From RGIG6904 sp024680835 (lineage in GTDB: Bacteria > Bacillota > Clostridia > Lachnospirales > Lachnospiraceae), in assembly GCA_024680835.1 (NCBI GenBank), contig JAILBP010000010.1, positions 1 to 20,091 on the forward strand: DNA of 20,091 nt, read 5' to 3'. Numbering within the stretch: position 1 is the stretch's first letter; the number at the start of each line of letters is the position of its first letter. This document shows positions 14,871 through 20,091 of the stretch, one piece after another. Below the pieces are notes generated by a model, which was not told where the DNA came from, ran no database searches, and saw only the letters and a program-made list of their open reading frames with translations. The position numbers and the translations under genes are program-made.

Positions 14871-16099
14871 TTTGTTCTCACCCCGTTAATGCAGAACTCC
14901 TCGCCGTCCTGAAGCGGCACTACCACGCATCTTCTGCCGTCCACAACTTCCGTATGTATCTGGGAAACCTTTGTGGGCTTTACATGCATGATAACGTCAA
15001 ACTCCGTGATATCCGTTGTATTTTCAGTGTTTTCACCACTGACACTGCGGTGGTAATCAACCTCATTTTTAAGTAGAGCGATCTCTTCTTTAAGTTCATT
15101 CTCCCGGGCGTTAGCCTCCAGAGTCTTCACAGCCTTTTTATCGATAAGGTAAGCAGCTTCGGGAAGATCCTCCCCGAAGTTTTCCTCAAAACCGGATAAG
15201 ATGCGGTCACCCTCTGCATCGCTCACTCCGTTGTCTTTGATGATGTTCTTTAATTCTCCCGATGTGAGGATGACAGGTTCTTTTGTCTCTTCATCGGATG
15301 TTATCTCGGTGAGCTTTTCGTATATGTCGAGAGACACCTTCTCTGATGCTTCCTCGTCCTCTATTGCATGTCTTATGATGTTCTTAAACACAGTCTGTTT
15401 CTGTGTCGCGGTATTGCCGGCAGCAACCCCCAGCACATCAGTCATAAGCTCCCTGTGGGGATCCTTGGTATCTTTTGTATAAAACAAAACAGAATGGATG
15501 TCCGTGCTGCGCTCGTTAAATGCAGGGAACATAAACCCCGTATCAGGCATTCCCACAACCCAGTCTCTGATCCGCGACCCGATCCTGCCCTCATCCGCCA
15601 GATATCCCAGTGCAGGCTTGGCAAGCTCTACCGGACATATGGCACAGAGAATGTATTTGAAAACCTCCTCTGACTCGTCCAGCTTAAGATTGTCCTTTGT
15701 CTTTGTGATCACATCATAAGCATCGGCAAAGAGCAGGATAAGGTAATTACCCGCGTAACCGTATGATTCAATAACCTTATCAAAAAAAACATCCACCAAT
15801 GGCTGCGCCGACAATGAGGAATCCCTTAACGCCATAAGAGCTCTGTGGGGAGTTCCCTCCCCCTCCATGGAAGTCTCATAGTCCAAAGTCAAAAGATTAT
15901 CTCCGATGTTGCCGGAGAAAACCTTTTTGGCGATCTCAATGTATTTGAGGAGAACATCATCCTCAAGTCCCAAAAACGTTTCCGAAAAGTTTAGAACCTT
16001 TTCCTTTTCGGAATTCACATAACAACCGCAGAATTTCGAAAACGTAACACCGTCACGAGTCAGTCTTCGCTTTAATTCGTTAACTTCTTTCTTGTCCAT
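14867..16099 (-). CDS. DUF4317-family protein
   Basis: A 410-residue soluble protein with no signal peptide or membrane segment. The start MDKKEVNELKRRL, then FCGCYVNSEKEKV (23-35) and FSETFLGL, is the recognisable opening of DUF4317. The C-terminal part has a helical, probably coiled-coil stretch (about 328-355) and ends with a basic-hydrophobic VVDGRRCVVVPLQDGEEF segment followed by the family's NGV. The family is known mainly from Clostridia and has no assigned function. GGGGAG lies just before the ATG. It is tightly coupled to the DUF815 ATPase downstream (4-base overlap). It starts 68 bases after the mecA-like gene. Confidence 0.85.
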   Translation of the reverse strand: MDKKEVNELKRRLTRDGVTFSKFCGCYVNSEKEKVLNFSETFLGLEDDVLLKYIEIAKKVFSGNIGDNLLTLDYETSMEGEGTPHRALMALRDSSLSAQPLVDVFFDKVIESYGYAGNYLILLFADAYDVITKTKDNLKLDESEEVFKYILCAICPVELAKPALGYLADEGRIGSRIRDWVVGMPDTGFMFPAFNERSTDIHSVLFYTKDTKDPHRELMTDVLGVAAGNTATQKQTVFKNIIRHAIEDEEASEKVSLDIYEKLTEITSDEETKEPVILTSGELKNIIKDNGVSDAEGDRILSGFEENFGEDLPEAAYLIDKKAVKTLEANARENELKEEIALLKNEVDYHRSVSGENTENTTDITEFDVIMHVKPTKVSQIHTEVVDGRRCVVVPLQDGEEFCINGVRTK

Positions 16100-16167
16100 A
16101 TTCTCCCCGCCGCGACCTCAACGGTCACTCAGATTATCCTATCATAGGTTATTTGTACTGATCGATA

Positions 16168-16848
16168 TCACACAATCTGAAGTGTCTTCATAGCACTGAT
16201 GCGTTCAAATGCAGAATCCTTTATCAGGCATTTTTCGTGCTCAATGAAATACAGGATGCGCTTTCTGTCTGCAGACACAAGCTCCACAAACTCCATGCAG
16301 CAGGAAGCTATCTCCCTCTGACGCTTCTCATCGGCGCCTTTGCACTCCACATAGAGAAAATATCCCCTGTCTCCTGCCGAATACAATGAATTGCAGGTAA
16401 TGTCCTTTGTACTCATGTTAAAAGCCAGCGCAATCAAATGATCCAGCGTTGCCGCATAGAACAGCATCTCCTCACCGGCTTCCACCGTTTCATACGGATT
16501 TGATCCCTGTTTATTGGCAGAGGGATCCTGATGAGGCGCCTGCTCCTCCGCAACGCCTGTTACAGCCGATTTGAGAGCATTCAAAAAATCCATGATATTC
16601 ATGTCCTGTTTTTCGGACAGCGTCAGCACTATGGTATTATCGGGCAATGCGGCAACCTGGATAGACATGGGCCCACCGCACACCTTGAAATTCACTTCCT
16701 GCTCGGCTAGGGCTACTATCTTACGGATAAATTCCTCGCAGCGTCCGTCATTGACCATGAAGTCACTGACCGAAAGTCCGTTGGCTTCCAGCTCATCTTT
16801 AGTGATAAGACATCTTACAGTATCAGTACTGATTCTCTTTATCTTCAT
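16168..16848 (-). CDS. MecA-like adaptor protein
   Basis: A 226-residue protein with the two-domain plan of MecA. The N-terminal substrate-binding domain (1-95) opens MKIKRISTDTVRCLITKDEL, close to the MecA opening (M-x-IERI-x-x-x-TV-x-x-x-I-x-x-x-D). A polar linker (about 98-125) is followed by a C-terminal domain (126-226) expected to bind a Clp ATPase. In Bacillus, MecA delivers ComK and unfolded proteins to ClpC-ClpP. Here the partner is unknown, because no clpC is in the window. GAGG for this start overlaps the TGA stop of engB, 10 bases upstream, so the two are probably co-translated. N-terminal similarity is good and the C-terminal half is more divergent, which lowers confidence slightly. 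Confidence 0.82.
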   Translation of the reverse strand: MKIKRISTDTVRCLITKDELEANGLSVSDFMVNDGRCEEFIRKIVALAEQEVNFKVCGGPMSIQVAALPDNTIVLTLSEKQDMNIMDFLNALKSAVTGVAEEQAPHQDPSANKQGSNPYETVEAGEEMLFYAATLDHLIALAFNMSTKDITCNSLYSAGDRGYFLYVECKGADEKRQREIASCCMEFVELVSADRKRILYFIEHEKCLIKDSAFERISAMKTLQIV

Positions 16849-16858
16849 ATGTAATACC

Positions 16859-17461
16859 TCACAATCCGGGCATTTCCTTCGATATCACGTCATCGATCAA
16901 CGCATATATCTCATCCCTGCCCTGTTTGGTCTCTGCCGAGAACGGGATCATAATGTCTCCGGACTTAAGCTTCAAAGTCTCCTTTATATCCTTCAACGCT
17001 CCCGGTACCTGGGACCTTTTAAGTTTGTCAGCCTTTGTGGCTATTATGACCGGTCTGTATCCACAGTTTTTGATCCAGTCATACATCATTATATCATTTT
17101 TTCCGGGTTTGTGGCGGATATCTATGAGCAAAAAAACGTTTTTCAGCACTTTGCTCTTTTTTAGATAATTCTCCACCATCTGTCCCCATTTAGCTTTCTC
17201 GCTCTCGGGAACATTTGCGTAACCATACCCCGGCAGATCTACAAAATATATTTCGTCATTTACATTATAAAAATTTATAGTCTGGGTCTTACCCGGCTTT
17301 GAGCTGGTCCTGGCAAGACTCTTTCTGTTCATGAGAGCATTTATGAGCGATGACTTTCCCACATTGGATTTTCCTGCAAAAGCCACCTCCGGCAAAGCAT
17401 TCTCCGGCACCTTACTGGTAACGCCTATGACTGTTTCAAGATTTACATTTTTTATAACCAT
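16859..17461 (-). CDS. engB: Ribosome-biogenesis GTPase EngB/YsxC
   Basis: A 200-residue TrmE-Era-class GTPase needed for large ribosomal subunit assembly. G1 is GKSNVGKS (30-37), the G2 region is PGKTQTINF (56-64), G3 is DLPGYG (75-80), G4 is TKAD (142-145) and a G5-like SAETKQG lies near 174-180. Length is normal. AGGAG lies 5 bases before the ATG. In many Bacillota engB sits directly after lon; here it follows clpX after a structured spacer of about 130 bases that includes a terminator-like hairpin, so it may have its own expression control. It is followed by the mecA-like gene after 10 bases. Confidence 0.96.
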   Translation of the reverse strand: MVIKNVNLETVIGVTSKVPENALPEVAFAGKSNVGKSSLINALMNRKSLARTSSKPGKTQTINFYNVNDEIYFVDLPGYGYANVPESEKAKWGQMVENYLKKSKVLKNVFLLIDIRHKPGKNDIMMYDWIKNCGYRPVIIATKADKLKRSQVPGALKDIKETLKLKSGDIMIPFSAETKQGRDEIYALIDDVISKEMPGL

Positions 17462-17476
17462 ATCTTCTCCTGTGAC

Positions 17477-17505
17477 AACAAAACCCCCACCTTGTCAGGC
17501 AGGGG
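17477..17505 (-). terminator. Possible terminator or attenuator between clpX and engB
   Basis: On the minus strand CCCCTGCC-TGACAA-GGTGGGGG forms an 8-bp stem (two G-T wobbles), followed by TTTTGTTG. It ends only about 15 bases before the engB ATG, so it would either end clpX transcripts or attenuate engB. The U-run is broken, so strength is uncertain. Confidence 0.5.
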
Positions 17506-17550
17506 CACCAAAACATGTCCTGTTCGTTTTCGGAGATCTATATCCCGTAC

Positions 17551-17580
17551 CACCTTTGAAACTTCCGGTCCACAAAGGTG
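17551..17580. repeat. Inverted repeat downstream of clpX
   Basis: Perfect 8-bp arms CACCTTTG/CAAAGGTG (17551-17558, 17573-17580) around a 14-base loop, starting 11 bases after the clpX stop codon. No T-tract follows on the minus strand. It forms the first part of the structured clpX-engB spacer. Confidence 0.7.
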
Positions 17581-17591
17581 CTATTTGAACA

Positions 17592-18890
17592 TCATTTCTC
17601 GGAAACCTCCGGTTTTTCCCTGCCTTCAACCGCAGCCTTGGTAATGCGGCAGTGTCTTGCCTTGGGATCTGAAGGTATTGAGTACATGGTATCCATCATG
17701 GTGTGCTCCATGATAGCACGCAAGCCTCTGGCTCCCGTTTTCTGCTCTATGGCGAGATTTGCAATCTCCTCGATAGCATCATCGTCGAATTCCAATACCA
17801 CGCCGTCCATCTCCAAAAGCTTTTTGTACTGCTTTAAGAGAGAGTTCTTGGGTTCGGTGATGATGCGGATGAGGGCATCCTTATCCAATGAATCAAGGGA
17901 TACCACAACAGGGACACGACCCACAAACTCGGGGATAAGTCCGAATTTGGTAAGATCCTGAGGCATTACATCCTTAAAGATCTCACCTGTATTCCTCTCC
18001 TCTTTGGAATTGACTATGGCGCCGAAACCGATGGATGACTTGTCCATACGGTCCTCTATGATCTTCTCCAATCCGTCAAAAGCACCGCCGCAGATAAAGA
18101 GTATATTCGTAGTATTGATTTGAATAAGCTCCTGCTGGGGATGTTTTCTGCCTCCCTGGGGAGGAACGGAAGCCACGGTACCCTCCAGGATCTTCAGCAG
18201 CGCCTGCTGAACGCCCTCTCCGGATACGTCTCTGGTGATGGATACATTCTCACCTTTTTTTGTGATCTTATCAACCTCATCGATATATATAATGCCGTAC
18301 TCCGCTCTGGAAACGTCATAATTTGCAGCCTGAATGAGCTTTAAGAGGATATTCTCCACATCCTCGCCCACATAACCGGCTTCGGTCAACGTGGTGGCAT
18401 CTGCGATGGCAAATGGCACATTCAAAATTCGTGCCAGAGTCTGTGCTAAGAGCGTCTTACCGCTACCGGTAGGTCCTAACAGCAGGACGTTGCTCTTTTG
18501 TAGCTCCACATCTATATCCACATCTGCCGTTATTCGCTTGTAGTGATTATATACTGCAACGGAAAGAACCTTTTTGGCTTCCTCCTGTCCTATTACATAG
18601 TCGTCCAAAAACTCCTTTAACACCTGAGGCGGCTGTAAATTGATCTCAAAGGTTTCACCTTCGTCAGAATCTGCGTATTCTCCCACAGGTATGGAGAAGT
18701 CGTCATAATCAGGTACATCTTTCTGACGGCTGCCCATGTCATCTAAGAGCTCCTCCTCGATGATCTCATTACAAAGGTCAACACATTCATCACATATACA
18801 TACACCGTTTGATCCGGTGATAAGCTTATGAACCTGTCCCTGGGTCTTTCCACAAAATGAACATCTTAATACGTCTTTTTTCCCTGCCAC
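17592..18890 (-). CDS. clpX: ATP-dependent Clp protease ATP-binding subunit ClpX
   Basis: A 432-residue AAA+ unfoldase that recognises substrates and feeds them to ClpP. The N-terminal zinc-binding domain has C10-x2-C13 and C33-x2-C36 (CSFC, CDEC). After an acidic linker (about 42-82) comes the AAA+ core with Walker A GPTGSGKT (139-146), Walker B IIYIDEVDK, the RKH pore loop (GGRKHP) and the IGF loop for ClpP docking (SSIGFGA). All key motifs are intact. The start is a GTG at 18890 with GGAG 7 bases upstream. The gene lies 143 bases downstream of clpP. The usual lon gene does not follow. Confidence 0.98.
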   Translation of the reverse strand: MAGKKDVLRCSFCGKTQGQVHKLITGSNGVCICDECVDLCNEIIEEELLDDMGSRQKDVPDYDDFSIPVGEYADSDEGETFEINLQPPQVLKEFLDDYVIGQEEAKKVLSVAVYNHYKRITADVDIDVELQKSNVLLLGPTGSGKTLLAQTLARILNVPFAIADATTLTEAGYVGEDVENILLKLIQAANYDVSRAEYGIIYIDEVDKITKKGENVSITRDVSGEGVQQALLKILEGTVASVPPQGGRKHPQQELIQINTTNILFICGGAFDGLEKIIEDRMDKSSIGFGAIVNSKEERNTGEIFKDVMPQDLTKFGLIPEFVGRVPVVVSLDSLDKDALIRIITEPKNSLLKQYKKLLEMDGVVLEFDDDAIEEIANLAIEQKTGARGLRAIMEHTMMDTMYSIPSDPKARHCRITKAAVEGREKPEVSEK

Positions 18891-18940
18891 GATCTTTCTC
18901 CAATCCGCTTGTCAACTCTCTACTACTATCTACGATCTTT

Positions 18941-18960
18941 TCCCATGAAAAACATGGGGA
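18941..18960. repeat. Short hairpin in the clpP-clpX gap
   Basis: CCCATG-AAAAA-CATGGG (18942-18958). The 143-base gap between clpP and clpX otherwise shows no clear promoter or terminator; the hairpin lacks a T-tract on the minus strand. Confidence 0.55.
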
Positions 18961-19033
18961 TGGATCTCTGAAAAACAACTGTGATCAGATACGACACAGG
19001 ATTAACCCCTGCGGCGTTCACAGCAAAGAATCA

Positions 19034-19618
19034 TCACTCATGGTTTGAGATGATCTTATCTACAAGCCCGTAATCAAGTGCTTCCTCAGCAGTCATGAAA
19101 TAATCTCTCTCTGTGTCTGCAGCAACAACTTCATACGGCTTGCCTGTGTTTGCGGCCAGCATCTCATTTAGTTTTTTCTTGGTCTTTAAGATGTTCTCAG
19201 CTACGATCTGAATCTCGGTAGCCTGACCACGTGCTCCACCACTGGGCTGATGAATCATGATCTCAGAGTTGGGAAGAGCAAATCTCTTGCCCTTGGCGCC
19301 TCCTGCCAGAAGGAATGCCCCCATTGATGCGGCAAGACCCACGCAGATGGTGGAAACATCGCACTTAATATACTGCATGGTGTCATATATTGCCATACCT
19401 GCAGTAACTGATCCTCCCGGTGAATTGATATAAAGATGTATGTCTTTGCCGGGATCCTTGGACTCCAGGAATAAAAGCTCAGCCACAATGACTGATGCGG
19501 AGGTATCCGAAACCTCCTCACCCAGGAATATTATCCTCTCCTCCAGAAGTCTCGAGTAAATATCATAACTTCTCTCTCCACGACTTGTCTGCTCCACTAC
19601 ATAAGGTACCAAACTCAT
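19034..19618 (-). CDS. clpP: ATP-dependent Clp protease proteolytic subunit ClpP
   Basis: A 194-residue serine peptidase that forms the tetradecameric chamber of Clp proteases. The catalytic triad is intact: Ser98 (GLAASMG), His123 (MIHQPSGG) and Asp172 (TERDYF). Start at 19618 is chosen because GGAGG lies 8 bases upstream and the protein then begins MSLVPYVVEQTSRGERSYDI, matching the ClpP N-terminus. An ATG 15 bases earlier overlaps this ribosome site. The gene is normally preceded by tig (trigger factor) in Bacillota; here a structured spacer of about 220 bases and a short-chain dehydrogenase lie upstream. ClpX is the next gene. Confidence 0.98.
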   Translation of the reverse strand: MSLVPYVVEQTSRGERSYDIYSRLLEERIIFLGEEVSDTSASVIVAELLFLESKDPGKDIHLYINSPGGSVTAGMAIYDTMQYIKCDVSTICVGLAASMGAFLLAGGAKGKRFALPNSEIMIHQPSGGARGQATEIQIVAENILKTKKKLNEMLAANTGKPYEVVAADTERDYFMTAEEALDYGLVDKIISNHE

Positions 19619-19626
19619 TTTCTTAT

Positions 19627-19631
19627 CCTCC
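19627..19631 (-). promoter_or_regulatory. Ribosome binding site deciding the clpP start
   Basis: GGAGG on the minus strand, 8 bases before the ATG at 19618. It overlaps the alternative ATG at 19633, which has only a weak AGGA upstream. Confidence 0.85.
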
Positions 19632-19662
19632 ATTTATGGTCCTAAGAGGGTACCGCTTATGA

Positions 19663-19849
19663 CGAATACCCACAATCCTGCCCGATATTCGCAATCTTGT
19701 GTGACTTCGGTCTCCGTTTCACTCCGGTCGGTGCAAAAACGGATGTCCACCGGACATCCTGCACCCCACTTCTTGCTCATATCGGGGCGGGTCAATGAGC
19801 CATGCCTCCACTGGCAAGCAAGCTTGCCGTGAAGTCAGGCTTTTGACCC
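19663..19849. repeat. Complex inverted-repeat element upstream of clpP
   Basis: The spacer holds several inverted repeats. GGGTCAA (19789-19795) pairs with TTGACCC (19843-19849) and encloses GGCAAGC-AA-GCTTGCC (19813-19828). Beside it GGTGCA/TGCACC (19730-19735, 19760-19765) encloses GGATGTCC-ACC-GGACATCC (19741-19759). CGAATA/TATTCG (19663-19668, 19686-19691) lies closest to clpP. It contains no open reading frame of note. It could be a dispersed repeat or a structured leader. Confidence 0.7.
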
Positions 19850-19854
19850 TTGAA

Positions 19855-20091
19855 TCATCTGTATATTTTTCTTTTCTGCTGTCCCGAAACCCTGGCAATA
19901 TAAAGATTCTGCGGTATGAAACGTCCCGCCGGTAAAAGACATTTCATAAATAGAGTCGGTATTATGACAACCTTTCTCTTTTTCATCATGTCAACTGCGT
20001 AATTGGCACAGTAGTCAGCCGAAATGCCTTTAAGTGCGAACTCTACATTTGCAACCGAATTAAACTCCGTATCCACAGGTCCCGGACAGAG
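19855..20091 (-). CDS. Short-chain dehydrogenase/reductase, C-terminal fragment
   Basis: The last 78 residues of a protein that enters from the right edge. The visible part begins LCPGPVDTEF, the P-G-x-x-x-T segment that follows the catalytic Tyr-Lys in SDR proteins and contacts the nicotinamide. ISADYCANYAVDMMKKRKVVIIP follows, as in the C-terminal part of the DltE/YdfG-like SDR group, and the protein ends in a basic tail. The Rossmann fold, Ser-Tyr-Lys catalytic residues and substrate are out of view, so only the family can be given. It lies upstream of clpP in the same direction; cotranscription is doubtful given the structured spacer. Confidence 0.85.
   Translation of the reverse strand, partial: LCPGPVDTEFNSVANVEFALKGISADYCANYAVDMMKKRKVVIIPTLFMKCLLPAGRFIPQNLYIARVSGQQKRKIYR

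Noticed and set aside
16100..16167. Promoter for DUF4317 in the gap after mecA
   Set aside because: TATGAT and GATAAT strings exist, but no -35 element is found at suitable spacing, so I could not support a promoter.
17462..17591. Complete T-box riboswitch before engB
   Set aside because: The spacer is about 130 bases, with no Stem I or specifier loop, and engB is not an amino-acid-related gene. Only a partial motif match remains, which is reported as a finding.
19840..19855. CtsR operator upstream of clpP
   Set aside because: Only a single GGTCAAA-like heptad is seen; the second heptad required for a CtsR site is absent, and the sequence is explained as an arm of an inverted repeat.

Overview
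The window reads as chromosomal DNA of an anaerobic Firmicute of the class Clostridia, most likely a Lachnospiraceae member (inference). Supporting signs are moderate-to-low GC, strong GGAGG-type ribosome binding sites, a MecA/ClpX/ClpP/EngB set, the paired families DUF4317 and DUF815, a BspA-type leucine-rich-repeat surface protein, and a dispersed palindromic element of the CTCAGTCAGC/GCTGACAGCTCCCCC type that I recall from such genomes. No phage, transposase, CRISPR array or rRNA is visible.

Layout, left to right. (1) 1-2895, minus strand: a promoter, a small FliD-C-like protein, a secreted BspA/LRR protein, and the first 41 residues of a further secreted protein that runs off the left edge. 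(2) 2921-3559, plus strand: a six-tRNA operon (Pro-Gly-Arg-His-Gln-Lys) with a clear extended -10 promoter and a strong terminator; none of the tRNAs encodes CCA. (3) 3601-9067, minus strand: pepD, a PutP-like sodium symporter, a THUMP-type rRNA methyltransferase, rdgB and a YfcE-type phosphoesterase. The last four overlap or lie within a few bases of each other. A palindromic element sits directly behind pepD and a degenerate copy behind yfcE. (4) 9177-10544, minus strand: a fructose-family PTS protein that has EIIA and EIIB but only the first half of EIIC, behind a leader unusually rich in inverted repeats. (5) 10729-13555, plus strand: an MBOAT O-acyltransferase and a membrane-anchored SGNH hydrolase, a two-gene polymer-acylation unit closed by a bidirectional terminator. 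(6) 13557-20091, minus strand: a partial short-chain dehydrogenase, clpP, clpX, engB, a mecA-like adaptor gene, DUF4317 and a DUF815 ATPase.

How the genes fit together. Region 3 combines dipeptide hydrolysis and solute uptake with housekeeping functions (rRNA methylation, cleansing of non-canonical nucleotides). Region 6 is a protein quality-control neighbourhood. Compared with the common Bacillota order tig-clpP-clpX-lon-engB, tig and lon are not here: a short-chain dehydrogenase and a structured spacer precede clpP, and a structured spacer of about 130 bases lies between clpX and engB. A MecA-type adaptor follows engB, then two poorly characterised families joined by a 4-base overlap.

I found no clearly new defence or mobile system. 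The most unusual items are the half-EIIC PTS protein with its palindrome-rich leader, the DUF4317-DUF815 pair beside MecA, the free-standing FliD-C-like protein, and two complex inverted-repeat spacers in the clp region.
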